Assembly: GCA_004322045.1 (NCBI GenBank)
Contig: SCRN01000011.1
Span: 1 to 64,000, forward strand
Origin: Paraburkholderia sp.
GTDB taxonomy: Bacteria; Pseudomonadota; Gammaproteobacteria; Burkholderiales; Burkholderiaceae
DNA: 64,000 nucleotides
Direction of reading: 5' to 3'
Part shown: piece after piece, positions 30,461 to 39,297 of the stretch
Layout: each line of letters opens with the position of its first letter
Position numbering within the stretch: the first letter of the stretch is position 1
Made by a program: the position numbers and the translations under genes
Notes under the pieces: model-generated
What the model saw: the letters and a program-made list of their open reading frames with translations, nothing else
Database searches by the model: none
What the model was told of the DNA's origin: nothing

Positions 30461-31321
30461 GTGTTCTCCCGCACCGCACCGCCGCTCCTGTTTCACCCAA
30501 CGCCCGACGCCGCCTACGGCTTTCCGGGCGCGCGGCGCGTGGCCCAGGTCCAATCGCCGCATCAGCGCATCGAAGTCTGGGATACGCCGCAACTCGGCGT
30601 GCTGTTTACGCTGGACGAGCGCCCCATGACCTCGGTCGGCGACGAATTCATTTATCACGAGTGCATGGTCCACCCGGCCGCGCTCGCCCATCCCGCGCCG
30701 CGCAAGGCACTCGTGCTGGGCGGCGGCGACGGCGGCGCCGCGAGGCAACTGCTTGCGCACCCGAGCATCGAGCGAATCGTCGTCGCCGAACTCGACGAGG
30801 CCGTGCTCGACATGGCGCGCGCGCACTTGACGCAGGTGCACCGAGGCGCGCTAGAGGACGCACGCGTGCAAGTGGTGATTGGCGACGCCGCGCGCTTCGT
30901 CGCAACGACCATGGAGCGCTTCGATCTCGTCGTATTCGACCTGACCCCGCCCGACTCGCCGGCCGCGGAACTCTATGCGCCCGCCTTTTACGCCAGCCTG
31001 AAGCATATCCTGGCGCCACGCGCGATGCTGTCGATGCATCTGGGTTCGGCCCAGTTCCACCTCGAGCGGGCCGCGGCGCTCGCGCGCGGCTTGCGCGCCA
31101 GCTTCGCCATGGTCGACGTCATCTCGGCGTTCGTGCCGCTGTACGGCTCGCTCTGGCTCATGGCGCTCGCGAGCGATACGCTCGAAGCCGCTTCGCTGTT
31201 CAAGCGCGACATCGAAGAGCGGCTGGCCGCGCGTGGCGTCGACGGCTTGCGTTACTATGACGCCGCGCTGCATCCCTCGCTGTTCCTCTTGCCACGAGGC
31301 GTGCGCGAAGCGCTGCGCTGA
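30461..31321 (+). CDS. Spermidine synthase-like (SpeE-family) methyltransferase-fold protein
   Basis: This 286-aa Rossmann-fold protein resembles polyamine aminopropyltransferases. Motif I is KALVLGGGDGGAARQLL. The acidic VVAELDEAVLDMAR and the VFDLTPPDSPAAELY segment stand where spermidine synthases have D-S-(S/T)-D-P-x-GP. The last differs from canonical SpeE, so the aminopropyl-transfer assignment is tentative. A GTG at 30461 is used: it lies just upstream of conserved sequence and 36 bp after a TATAAT box. An ATG at 30353 is open but precedes that box. It is divergent from tkt. Confidence 0.8.
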   Translation: MFSRTAPPLLFHPTPDAAYGFPGARRVAQVQSPHQRIEVWDTPQLGVLFTLDERPMTSVGDEFIYHECMVHPAALAHPAPRKALVLGGGDGGAARQLLAHPSIERIVVAELDEAVLDMARAHLTQVHRGALEDARVQVVIGDAARFVATTMERFDLVVFDLTPPDSPAAELYAPAFYASLKHILAPRAMLSMHLGSAQFHLERAAALARGLRASFAMVDVISAFVPLYGSLWLMALASDTLEAASLFKRDIEERLAARGVDGLRYYDAALHPSLFLLPRGVREALR

Positions 31322-31438
31322 CCGGCGATTGGTGCGATGCAGTCGTGCAGTCGATGCCGCCGGCGCAAACGAGCGTCGCGGGCCCGCGCGGCGGCCTCCG
31401 AACGCGCCCCTCGCTCACTCAACCTCGAACGTCGCTCT

Positions 31439-32179
31439 ATGCCTCGCTTTTTCGTCGATTCGTCCTTTGCGCCCGGCGACATCGTCGCCCTGCCCGAGGA
31501 CGTCGCCCGCCATGTTCAAGTGCTCCGCCTCGAATCGGGCGACGCCTTGACGCTATTCAACGGCGGCGGAGGCCAATTCACGGCGAGGCTCGTCGAGCTG
31601 GGCCGCCGCAATGCTCTCGTGGAAGTCGGCGCGTTCGAGCCTGTCGAGGCCGAAGCGCCCTATCGGATCACGCTTGCTCAGGCAATTGCCGGCGGCGACA
31701 AAATGGATTGGCTCGTCGAGAAAGCGGTCGAGCTCGGCGTGACGCGAATCGCGCCGCTCGTCACCACGCGTGCCGTCGTGCGCCTATCGGCCGAGCGCGC
31801 GAGCCGCCGCCACGCTCACTGGGAAGGCATCGTGCGGGCCGCCTGCGAACAGTGCGGCCGCAACCGGATACCGGAGGTTCAAGCCCCTTGCGAATGGCCG
31901 AAATGGATCGAAGCGTTGGCGGCTCGCCCCGAGCCCGGCGCACTGCGGCTCATGCTGTCGCCGCGCGCCGGCATCGCATTCGATGCGTTGCCGAGCGCAC
32001 CGCCTAGCGGCGATATCACCTTGCTGATCGGCCCGGAAGGGGGTTTATCGCCCGAGGAGGAAGAGACCGCTGTCGCCCGCGGTTTTACCGCGCTGTCGCT
32101 GGGACCGCGCATTCTGCGCACGGAGACGGCCGGTGTGGCCGTCCTGGCAGCGCTCGCGGCCCGCTGGGGAGGATGGTGA
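31439..32179 (+). CDS. rsmE: 16S rRNA (uracil-1498-N3)-methyltransferase
   Basis: This 246-aa SPOUT-class methyltransferase modifies U1498 of 16S rRNA. It has an N-terminal PUA-like domain (MPRFFVDSSFAPGDIVALP, then HVQVLRLESGDALTLFNGGG). The C-terminal trefoil knot has the SAM-binding signatures LLIGPEGGLSPEEEE and LSLGPRILRTETA. Length is normal. It follows the SpeE-like gene on the same strand. Confidence 0.95.
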   Translation: MPRFFVDSSFAPGDIVALPEDVARHVQVLRLESGDALTLFNGGGGQFTARLVELGRRNALVEVGAFEPVEAEAPYRITLAQAIAGGDKMDWLVEKAVELGVTRIAPLVTTRAVVRLSAERASRRHAHWEGIVRAACEQCGRNRIPEVQAPCEWPKWIEALAARPEPGALRLMLSPRAGIAFDALPSAPPSGDITLLIGPEGGLSPEEEETAVARGFTALSLGPRILRTETAGVAVLAALAARWGGW

Positions 32180-32240
32180 AGCCAGACCCCGCGCGGGGCC
32201 TTGGTGAGACGTAGCCGTTACGCGGCGCAGCGGCCTCGCG

Positions 32241-32804
32241 TCAGGCAAACGAATAGAAGACGCGGAAAGCGACCTTGCGCTCCGCCCAGAATTCGGCGGC
32301 CTCACGGAAAACGTCGAGCAGTGTCTCCCGCCCTTCCTTGTCGAACTTCTGCGCGATCGGCAGCCCTTCGAGCACGATGACGAAGCCGGGCTGCGCGCCC
32401 GCCTTGTGCACGAGGTCGGTCAAGCAGTCGTACAGTGCGTCGTAGTTCTTGCCGAAGTGTTTGGGAAACAAGAACGACGTGGCGATCGTCTCGAGCACTT
32501 CCTGCTTCGAGGCCGCTTGGCCGCAGTACGCATACAGGAAATGCTGCTCGAGCCGCTGGGCCTCGTCGGCGAGGTCCTGCACGCGAAACGCCCGGATGGA
32601 CTGGACGATGTTCGGTCGCACGGTCGCGAAAAGACTCATAGGCTCCTCGCTCGGTGAATGCCGGGATACCGTCGCGTCGCCCTGCACGTCCTGGCCCCGC
32701 TCGGCCGTGCGCATTTGCATGACGCGCTGAAAAAGATTGCCGTCGCCGGCCGCGAACAGATCCGTCGCGACTGGAGCGTCGTGCGCGTAGACGTTGTCGC
32801 TCAT
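32241..32804 (-). CDS. Barstar-family ribonuclease inhibitor
   Basis: The C-terminal about 95 residues (TIATSFLFPKHFGKNYDALYDCLTDL, then GFVIVLEGLPIAQKFDKEG) form a barstar fold, a cytoplasmic inhibitor that blocks barnase-type RNases with an acidic face. The N-terminal about 90 residues are variable and unassigned. Starts at 32813 and 32804 are both possible; 32804 is preferred for a GGGA 8 nt upstream. The gene starts 17 bp after the stop of the upstream ribonuclease gene, pointing to coupled expression. The frame can also be read from ATG 32639 (MSLFATVRPN), where similarity becomes strong. Confidence 0.85.
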   Translation of the reverse strand: MSDNVYAHDAPVATDLFAAGDGNLFQRVMQMRTAERGQDVQGDATVSRHSPSEEPMSLFATVRPNIVQSIRAFRVQDLADEAQRLEQHFLYAYCGQAASKQEVLETIATSFLFPKHFGKNYDALYDCLTDLVHKAGAQPGFVIVLEGLPIAQKFDKEGRETLLDVFREAAEFWAERKVAFRVFYSFA

Positions 32805-32820
32805 GCCGTTCATCCCGATA

Positions 32821-33273
32821 TCATTCAACAATGCGTTTAAAACTGTTGTAGTGGTCGTCCGAGTAGAAACAATTGTCGGTCCGCCTCAAAGGGCCGCCGC
32901 AAACGATGCGGCGCGCGCCGCGGTTTCTGGCTCGCGGCGTCGGGACCGTGTACTCATGGTAGTAACCCCGCCGATGCGGCGGCAGAAGCCGTTCGAAATT
33001 ACCGAACACGACGCCGTCCTTCGGATACGGATAAGGGCCGCCGGCCGCAATCAGATGCAGTGTATCGACCGCTTCGCGCGGCAACTGCGCCTGCTCGAAC
33101 GTGCCGAATCCACCCGCCGACGGTTGCGGCGCCTCGCGCGCCAAAGCGACGGACGAAGCAGCGAAGCCGCCGACCGCGCCGGCGCCGCCCCAGCCTGCTA
33201 GGGCCAAGAGCGCCGCGAGCGCGCCGTGACAAACCCATTTACCAGCTCGTTCGCGTGTTCCCGCGCGTGTCAT
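32821..33273 (-). CDS. Secreted guanyl-specific ribonuclease (barnase / RNase Sa-like)
   Basis: This 150-aa protein has a signal peptide (hydrophobic about residues 17-45, ending near SVALA). The RNase Sa-like domain starts LPREAVDTLHLIAAGGPYPY. Catalytic residues align by motif: E107 in YYHEYTV, R121 or R122 in NRGARRIV, and H141 in SDDHYNSF. These are the general base, phosphate-binding Arg and general acid of this family. Two cysteines (C125, C135) flank a short insertion and may pair. The barstar-type gene follows directly, as expected for protection before export. Role in competition or nutrient scavenging is inferred. Confidence 0.88.
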   Translation of the reverse strand: MTRAGTRERAGKWVCHGALAALLALAGWGGAGAVGGFAASSVALAREAPQPSAGGFGTFEQAQLPREAVDTLHLIAAGGPYPYPKDGVVFGNFERLLPPHRRGYYHEYTVPTPRARNRGARRIVCGGPLRRTDNCFYSDDHYNSFKRIVE

Positions 33274-33465
33274 GGGCGACAGTTCCTGCTGCTCGATCAG
33301 ATATGAACGACCACGAAAAGCGTAAGCGTATCCCTAACCGTCCGCAGACGCAATCTTTGTATGCAAAATGAAAGGGTTACGTCACTTTCTCAGATTGCCG
33401 ATCGTCCTATTTTTCCCGTGGTTTCGCTATTTTTATCTTTCACAGGATAAAGTGCCATGGACGGT

Positions 33466-33592
33466 CCCGATGCGGCAAGTCTTTGCCTCCTTGCCGCGGC
33501 GTGACGCAATCGGGCATCGTCGTTTCACGCATTTGGGGCGGCAGCCTCTCTTTTCGCCCCCGGCGTGCCCGCAACGGGCACGCCGTTTTTTT
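33466..33592 (+). ncRNA. Candidate structured RNA ending in an intrinsic terminator
   Basis: The 348-bp gap between the RNase gene and maeB (both minus strand) contains four consecutive plus-strand hairpins: 33472-33479/33490-33497 (8 bp), 33499-33504/33525-33530 (6 bp), 33535-33540/33555-33560 (GGGGCG/CGCCCC) and the terminator 33561-33585. An alternative long-range stem CCCGAT (33466-33471) with ATCGGG (33509-33514) is possible. A further small hairpin, TTTATC/GATAAA, lies at about 33434-33451. No plus-strand gene precedes it, so the terminator has no obvious mRNA to end. The promoter and 5' end were not identified; an sRNA is the simplest reading. Confidence 0.45.
33561..33592 (+). terminator. 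Strong intrinsic terminator without an upstream protein gene
   Basis: CGGCGTGCCCG (33561-33571) and CGGGCACGCCG (33575-33585) form an 11-bp stem followed by seven T. The poly-T lies on the plus strand only, so it does not serve maeB or the RNase gene, which run on the minus strand. Confidence 0.85.
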
Positions 33593-33621
33593 CTTCTCTA
33601 CCGCAAGACAATGCGATGCGT

Positions 33622-35928
33622 TCAGCGCGCCGCGGCGCTGACGTCGGCCACGAGCAAAGCGGCCATGTTGACGATACGGCGCACCGTCGCCGATTCCGTC
33701 AGCACATGCACGGGCTTGGCCGCCCCGAGCAGGATGGGCCCGATCGCGATGTTGTTGCCGGCAGCGGTCTTGAGCAGGTTGTACGCGATGTTGGCGGCAT
33801 CGATGTTCGGCAGTACGAGCAAGTTCGCCTCGCCCTCTAGCGTCGACTCGGGCAGCACCTCGCGGCGCAACTCGGGATCGAGCGCGACGTCGCCGTGCAT
33901 TTCGCCGTCCACTTGCAGATCGGGTGCGCGCTCCTTGATCAGCGCGAGCGTATCGCGCATCTTTTGCGCCGACGGCGCATTGCTCGTCCCGAAATTGGAG
34001 TGCGACAGGAGCGCCACCTTCGGCTCGATACCGAAGCGGCGCACTTCCTCCGCCGCCATCAGCGTGATCTCGGCAAGCTCGGCCGGCGTCGGGTCCACGT
34101 TCACATGCGTGTCGACGATAAAGATCTGCCGGCCCGGCAGCACGAGCCCGTTCATTGCCCCGAACACCGTGCAGCCTTCGCGTTTGCCGATCACCTGATT
34201 GATGAAGTGCAGATGACGGTGCGTCGTCGAGATCGTGCCGCAAATCATGCCGTCCGCCTCACCCTTCTTCACGAGCATCGAACCGATCAGCGTCGTGCGC
34301 CGGCGCATTTCCACCTTCGCCAACTGCTGGCTGATGCCCTTGCGCGCCATCAAATGGTAGTACTCCTGCCAAAACTCGCGATAGCGCTCGTCGTGGTCCG
34401 TGTTCACGACCGTGTAATCGACGCCGGCCGCCAGCCGCAAGCCGTAGCGCTCGATCCGATGCTCGATCACGGACGGGCGGCCGATCAGGATCGGCGTCGC
34501 GAGTTTTTCGTCGACGACGATCTGCACCGCACGCAACACGCGCTCCTCTTCCCCTTCAGCGAAAACGATGCGCTTCTTGCTCGGCTCGACGCTGCGCGCC
34601 TGCTGGAAGATCGGCTTCATCGTGGTGCCGCTGTGGTAGACGAACTGCTGCAGGTGCTGCTTATAGGCCTCCATATCCTCGATCGGCCGCGTCGCGACGC
34701 CCGAATCCATCGCGGCTTGCGCAACGGCCGGCGCGATCTTGACGATGAGGCGCGGGTCGAACGGCTTCGGAATCAGGTACTCCGGCCCGAACGAGAGATC
34801 CTGAATGCCGTACGCCGTCGCAACGATATCGCTCTGTTCCTGGCGCGCGAGTTCGGCAATCGCGTTCACGGCCGCGATTTCCATTTCGCGCGTTACTGTC
34901 GTCGCGCCCGCGTCGAGCGCGCCGCGGAAGATGAACGGAAAGCACAGGACGTTGTTGACCTGATTCGGGTAATCGGTCCGCCCCGTCGCCAGCACCGCAT
35001 CGGGCCGCACTTCGAGCGCGGCCTCGGGCAGGATCTCGGGCGTCGGATTGGCAAGCGCGAGAATGAGCGGATTGGCGGCCATGCCCTTGACCATCTCCGG
35101 TTTGAGCACGCCGCCGGCCGACAGGCCGAGGAAAATATCGGCGCCTTCCATCACTTCGGCAAGCGTGCGCGCCGACGTCTCGCGCGCGAAGCGCTCCTTG
35201 ACCGGGTCCATCAACTCGGTGCGGCCCTTGTAGACGACACCGGCCAAGTCCGTCACGAGGATGTTCTCGAGCGACAAGCCCAGATCGACGAGCAAGTCCA
35301 GGCAGGCGAGCGCCGCAGCGCCCGCGCCCGAGGCGACGAGCTTGACCTTCGAGATGTCCTTGCCGACGACCTTCAAGCCGTTCGTCACAGCCGCCGCGAC
35401 GACGATCGCCGTGCCGTGCTGGTCATCGTGGAAGACCGGGATCTTCATCCGTTTGCGGCACTCGCGCTCGACGATGAAGCAGTCCGGCGCCTTGATGTCT
35501 TCGAGGTTGATGCCGCCGAAGGTCGGTTCGAGCGCGGCGATGACATCGACGAGCTTATGCGGGTCCGACTCGTTCAACTCGATGTCGAACACGTCGATGC
35601 CGGCGAACTTCTTGAACAGCACCGCCTTGCCTTCCATCACGGGTTTGGACGCGAGCGGGCCGATGTTGCCCAGGCCGAGCACCGCCGTGCCGTTCGTGAC
35701 GACGCCGACCAAATTGCTGCGCGCCGTGAAGCGAGCCGCGTTCAGCGGGTTTTCGACGATTTCCTCGCAGGCGAAGGCGACCCCGGGCGAATAGGCGAGC
35801 GCGAGATCGCGCTGGTTGATCATCTGCTTCGTCGGCGCGATGGCGATCTTGCCCGGCAACGGAAATTCGTGATAATCGAGCGCGGCTTCGCGCAGTTTCG
35901 CCTTGGCGGCAGCGGGGTTCGTAGACAT
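33622..35928 (-). CDS. maeB: NADP-dependent malic enzyme with C-terminal phosphotransacetylase-like domain
   Basis: This 768-aa MaeB-type enzyme oxidatively decarboxylates malate to pyruvate. The N-terminal malic domain (YSPGVAFACEEI, then FDIELNESDPHKLVDVIAALEPTFGGINLEDIKAP) and NAD(P)-binding domain (VKLVASGAGAAALACLDLL) occupy about residues 1-430. The C-terminal about 320 residues resemble phosphate acetyltransferase (FAEGEEERVLRAVQIV, LLSHSNFGTSN), usually a regulatory rather than catalytic module. Length is standard for MaeB. It is a single gene divergent from thiL. Confidence 0.96.
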   Translation of the reverse strand: MSTNPAAAKAKLREAALDYHEFPLPGKIAIAPTKQMINQRDLALAYSPGVAFACEEIVENPLNAARFTARSNLVGVVTNGTAVLGLGNIGPLASKPVMEGKAVLFKKFAGIDVFDIELNESDPHKLVDVIAALEPTFGGINLEDIKAPDCFIVERECRKRMKIPVFHDDQHGTAIVVAAAVTNGLKVVGKDISKVKLVASGAGAAALACLDLLVDLGLSLENILVTDLAGVVYKGRTELMDPVKERFARETSARTLAEVMEGADIFLGLSAGGVLKPEMVKGMAANPLILALANPTPEILPEAALEVRPDAVLATGRTDYPNQVNNVLCFPFIFRGALDAGATTVTREMEIAAVNAIAELARQEQSDIVATAYGIQDLSFGPEYLIPKPFDPRLIVKIAPAVAQAAMDSGVATRPIEDMEAYKQHLQQFVYHSGTTMKPIFQQARSVEPSKKRIVFAEGEEERVLRAVQIVVDEKLATPILIGRPSVIEHRIERYGLRLAAGVDYTVVNTDHDERYREFWQEYYHLMARKGISQQLAKVEMRRRTTLIGSMLVKKGEADGMICGTISTTHRHLHFINQVIGKREGCTVFGAMNGLVLPGRQIFIVDTHVNVDPTPAELAEITLMAAEEVRRFGIEPKVALLSHSNFGTSNAPSAQKMRDTLALIKERAPDLQVDGEMHGDVALDPELRREVLPESTLEGEANLLVLPNIDAANIAYNLLKTAAGNNIAIGPILLGAAKPVHVLTESATVRRIVNMAALLVADVSAAAR

Positions 35929-36090
35929 GAGTCGAAAGTCCAGTCTTTGTTACGCGGATTAGAATCAATGTTCGACGGCATTGTAGCGCCAATCGCCGCA
36001 TGCCCTGGCGGCTGGCCCGTCGGGGCACGCGGTGCGAGCGGCATCTGCAACGTGCGTCGCCGTCAACGCATCGTTTTCCGCACCCCATTT

Positions 36091-37092
36091 ATGTCACTCT
36101 CAGAGTTCTCGCTGATCGAGCGTTTTTTCGCACAGCGCGCCCGCCGCGGCCCGCACCGAGCCCTACTCGGCATCGGCGACGACTGCGCGCTCATCACGCC
36201 CGCACAAGACGAAGCGCTCGCCGTTTCGACCGATATGCTCGTCGAGGGCCGGCATTTCCTGCCGGGCGTCGATCCGCGCGCGCTCGGCCATAAGACGCTC
36301 GCCGTCAATCTGTCGGATCTGGCCGCAATGGGCGCGAAGCCGCGTGCGTTTACGCTCTCGCTCGCGTTGGAAACGCCACGCGAGGCCTGGCTCGAAGCCT
36401 TCGCCGATGGTCTTTTCGCACTCGCCGAGCGCTTCGACTGCGAGCTGATCGGCGGCGACACGACGCGCGGCCCGTTGAATCTGTGCGTCACGATCTTCGG
36501 CGACGTGCCGGCCCAAGCGGCGTTACGCCGCGACGGCGCGCGCGAGGGCGATGACATCTGGGTTTCCGGCACGCTCGGCGATGCGCGAGCCGCACTCGGC
36601 CTCATGCGCGGCGAATTGGCACCGAGCCTGTTCGACGCGCGAGAACGCGCCTCGCTGCAGCAAGCGCTCGATCGGCCCGAGCCGCGCATTGCGCTCGGCC
36701 TGGCCTTGCGCGGCCTCGCGCATGCTGCGCTCGACGTCTCGGACGGCCTGGCCGGCGATTTGTTGCATATCCTCGAACGCTCACACATGCGCGCCTGCGT
36801 CGACGTCGACGCCGTGCCGCGCTCGCAAGCGCTGCGCAAGCTGCCGCTCGACGCGCAGCGGCAGTGCACGCTAGCGGGCGGCGACGATTACGAACTGCTC
36901 TTCACCGCCCCGCCGCAGGCGCGCCAAGCGATCGTCGACGCGGGCGCCCACGCGGCCGTCACCGTAACCCGCATCGGTACAATAGGCGCCTTGCGCCATG
37001 CGACGGACGAGCCGGCCATCGCGTGGCAAGACGCATCACAAACGCAGCTCTCGTTGACGCTGCACGGGTTCGACCATTTCGATGCAAACTGA
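36091..37092 (+). CDS. thiL: Thiamine-monophosphate kinase
   Basis: This 333-aa PurM-like ATP-binding enzyme makes thiamine diphosphate. Signatures are LLGIGDDCALITP, STDMLVEGRHF, KTLAVNLSDLAAMGAKP, LIGGDTTRGPLNLCVTIFG, ALDVSDGLAGDLLHI and AGGDDYELLFTAP. The start is the ATG before SEFSLIERFF; the much longer open frame upstream lies antisense to maeB and is ignored. It overlaps pgpA by 11 bp, so the two are co-translated. ThDP is the cofactor of the transketolase also encoded in this window. Confidence 0.96.
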   Translation: MSLSEFSLIERFFAQRARRGPHRALLGIGDDCALITPAQDEALAVSTDMLVEGRHFLPGVDPRALGHKTLAVNLSDLAAMGAKPRAFTLSLALETPREAWLEAFADGLFALAERFDCELIGGDTTRGPLNLCVTIFGDVPAQAALRRDGAREGDDIWVSGTLGDARAALGLMRGELAPSLFDARERASLQQALDRPEPRIALGLALRGLAHAALDVSDGLAGDLLHILERSHMRACVDVDAVPRSQALRKLPLDAQRQCTLAGGDDYELLFTAPPQARQAIVDAGAHAAVTVTRIGTIGALRHATDEPAIAWQDASQTQLSLTLHGFDHFDAN

Positions 37093-37657
37093 TCCGACGC
37101 TTCCCGACGGTCCGCCGTCCGCCCCGCCTCCGCCGCCGTCGCAACCGCCGTCTCGGCCCGTTTCGCCGCAGGCCAAGCGCCGCGCGAGCGCGCGCTTCAT
37201 GCTCTCGCATCCGCTCCATCTGTTCTCGCTCGGCTTCGGCAGCGGCCTCTCGCCAGTGATGCCGGGCACCATGGGCACGCTGCTCGCGTGGGCCTCGTTT
37301 GCCGCGCTCGACGCGCGTCTCACGGTGCTCGAATGGGCCGTGCTCATCGCCGGTGGGTTCGTGGCGGGCATCTATGTCACGGGATTTACCGCGCGCAAAC
37401 TCGGTATCGACGATCCGTCGGCCATCGTCTGGGATGAAATCGTCGCGTTTTGGCTCGTGCTGCTGTTCGTCACGCCCGAAACGTTCGTCAGCCAGCTTTG
37501 GGCGTTTCTCGTGTTCCGGTTCTTCGATATGGTCAAGCCGCCGCCAATTCGGTACTTCGATCGCCACGTGAAGGGCGGCTTCGGCATCATGCTCGACGAC
37601 CTGGTCGCCGCGTTCTTCACCCTGCTCGTTATCGCGTTATGGCGCATGACGATCTAG
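37082..37657 (+). CDS. pgpA: Phosphatidylglycerophosphatase A
   Basis: This 191-aa membrane enzyme dephosphorylates phosphatidylglycerophosphate to phosphatidylglycerol. The catalytic acidic motif is KLGIDDPSAIVWDEIVAFW, and FGSGLSPVMPGTMGTLLAW is the family N-terminal signature. Three or four hydrophobic helices follow. The first about 35 residues are a Pro/Ser-rich extension. It overlaps the thiL stop by 11 bp, a widely conserved pair. Confidence 0.95.
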   Translation: MQTDPTLPDGPPSAPPPPPSQPPSRPVSPQAKRRASARFMLSHPLHLFSLGFGSGLSPVMPGTMGTLLAWASFAALDARLTVLEWAVLIAGGFVAGIYVTGFTARKLGIDDPSAIVWDEIVAFWLVLLFVTPETFVSQLWAFLVFRFFDMVKPPPIRYFDRHVKGGFGIMLDDLVAAFFTLLVIALWRMTI

Positions 37658-37741
37658 ACATGACATACCGACCCGTTCAGGCCGCGCACCGTCGGGCCGC
37701 CGCGACTTTGCCCGCCCATCGAGAATAGCGAGACCACCGCA

Positions 37742-38242
37742 ATGCCCACCGATTCCGTCGTTCATCAACTCGCCGTGCGCGCCGGCAACAAGCTGCGCGA
37801 AACGCGACTCATGCTCACGACCGCCGAGTCATGCACGGGCGGCATGGTGGCCACCGCCGTCACCGACATTTCGGGCAGCAGCGGCTGGTTCGAGCGTGGC
37901 TTCGTCACTTATTCGAACCAAGCGAAGACAGAGATGATCGGGGTGCCCGCCGAACTCATCGACAAGCATGGGGCCGTGAGCGAACCGGTGGCGCGCGCCA
38001 TGGCCGAGGGCGCCTTGCGCAATAGCCGCGCGCAGGTTTCGCTGGCGATCACGGGTGTGGCCGGGCCCGGCGGCGGCACGGAGACAAAGCCGGTGGGAAT
38101 GGTTTGCTTCGCGTGGAGCAACCGGCTGAATACGTCGGCTGAAACGCTCGTGTTCAAAGGCGATCGAGAGCAGATTCGAGTGCAAGCTGCGGCGCATGCG
38201 CTGCGCGGCCTGCTCAAGCACCTCGAGGACAACGAGCATTGA
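37742..38242 (+). CDS. pncC: Nicotinamide-nucleotide amidohydrolase (CinA C-terminal domain protein)
   Basis: This 166-aa stand-alone CinA-C domain recycles NMN to nicotinate mononucleotide. The catalytic segment is LTTAESCTGGMVATAVTD, followed by VAGPGGGTETKPVGMVCFAW. The N-terminal MoCF-like domain of full CinA is absent, as in E. coli PncC. It is 84 bp downstream of pgpA on the same strand, completing a thiL-pgpA-pncC unit. Confidence 0.93.
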   Translation: MPTDSVVHQLAVRAGNKLRETRLMLTTAESCTGGMVATAVTDISGSSGWFERGFVTYSNQAKTEMIGVPAELIDKHGAVSEPVARAMAEGALRNSRAQVSLAITGVAGPGGGTETKPVGMVCFAWSNRLNTSAETLVFKGDREQIRVQAAAHALRGLLKHLEDNEH

Positions 38243-38356
38243 GGCATGGCCCCACAAGTTAAGGCTTGCCGCTTGCGCTAACTTCCGGCCGGGCGGAGCG
38301 CAAGCAATACCCCAAGGCGCACGCGACACGCTGAACGTGACGCAGCGCTAGCCGGC

Positions 38357-39190
38357 TCAGCGATACGCGTTGATCTTCTCGCGCGTGTCGAGCGCGGCTT
38401 GCGCGGCCGCCTGAGCGAAGTTTTCATCCTTGCCGGCGTAGAGAATTGCGCGCGACGAATTGATCATCATCCCGCTTCCCGCTCGCGTGCGACCGGCCTC
38501 GACCGTCGCCCGGACGTCGCCGCCTTGCGCGCCGATGCCGGGAATCAAGAGCGGCATGTCGCCGACAATGCCGCGCACGACTTCGATCTCCTTCGGGAAC
38601 GTTGCGCCGACGACGAGCGAAAGCTCTCCGCTCGCATTCCACTTCTCGGCCGCAAGCGAGGCCACGACCTGATACAGCGGGCGCCCACCCGTCTCGAGAA
38701 ACTGCAAATCCGAGCCGCCCGGGTTGGACGTGCGGCACAGCACGATCACGCCTTTGCCCGCGTGCGCGAGGTACGGCTGGATCGAATCGAATCCCATATA
38801 CGGATTGACCGTGACCGCATCGGCTCGGTAGCGCTCGAACGCTTCGCGCGCATATTGCTCGGCCGTGCTGCCGATGTCGCCGCGCTTGGCGTCGAGGATC
38901 ACGGGCAGGCCGGGATGGCGCTCGTGGATATGTGCGATCAGCGCTTCGAGCTGGTCCTCGGCGCGGTGCGCGGCGAAGTAGGCAATCTGCGGCTTGAACG
39001 CGCTCGCATAGGGTGCGGTCGCATCGACGATGTCGCGGCAAAACTCGAAGATCTTGTCGGCGCGGTTCGCGAGCGCGCCCGGAAAGCGGGCCGGTTCGGG
39101 GTCGAGGCCGACGCACAGGAGCGACCCCGTGCGCTGCCAGGCGTCGTTGAGCGAGCGGACGAACGAATAGGACGTGGAGGACGTGGACAT
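38357..39190 (-). CDS. pyrF: Orotidine 5'-phosphate decarboxylase (type 2)
   Basis: This 277-aa enzyme of the long OMPDC subfamily makes UMP. The catalytic Asp/Lys network is in [31 protein letters not shown] near the start and [17 protein letters not shown] near the end are characteristic. The frame is open far upstream, but similarity starts after the ATG at 39190. It is convergent with pncC. A TAGAAT -10 box is at 39238-39243. Confidence 0.96.
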   Translation of the reverse strand: MSTSSTSYSFVRSLNDAWQRTGSLLCVGLDPEPARFPGALANRADKIFEFCRDIVDATAPYASAFKPQIAYFAAHRAEDQLEALIAHIHERHPGLPVILDAKRGDIGSTAEQYAREAFERYRADAVTVNPYMGFDSIQPYLAHAGKGVIVLCRTSNPGGSDLQFLETGGRPLYQVVASLAAEKWNASGELSLVVGATFPKEIEVVRGIVGDMPLLIPGIGAQGGDVRATVEAGRTRAGSGMMINSSRAILYAGKDENFAQAAAQAALDTREKINAYR

Positions 39191-39237
39191 GGCGAAAACG
39201 ATGGGAGAGAGGCGCGCCGGAGGCGGGAAAGGCCCGT

Positions 39238-39243
39238 ATTCTA
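39238..39243 (-). promoter_or_regulatory. Likely -10 element of pyrF
   Basis: TAGAAT on the minus strand lies about 50 bp upstream of the pyrF start. No clear -35 hexamer was identified, so the call is tentative. Confidence 0.4.
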
Positions 39244-39297
39244 CCCGCGCTGGCGCGCCGGCCGGAGGCCACAGGCGCGGTGCGCACTCCAACACCA

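Noticed and set aside
33430-33592. Structured region as 6S RNA
   Set aside because: A long closing stem around one large central bubble, expected for 6S RNA, could not be drawn. It is kept only as an unassigned candidate RNA.
33895-36090. Very long plus-strand open frame running into thiL
   Set aside because: It is antisense to maeB, whose protein is conserved over its whole length. The frame is open only because of high GC, and the translation is Arg/His/Asp-rich without recognisable domains. thiL starts at 36091.
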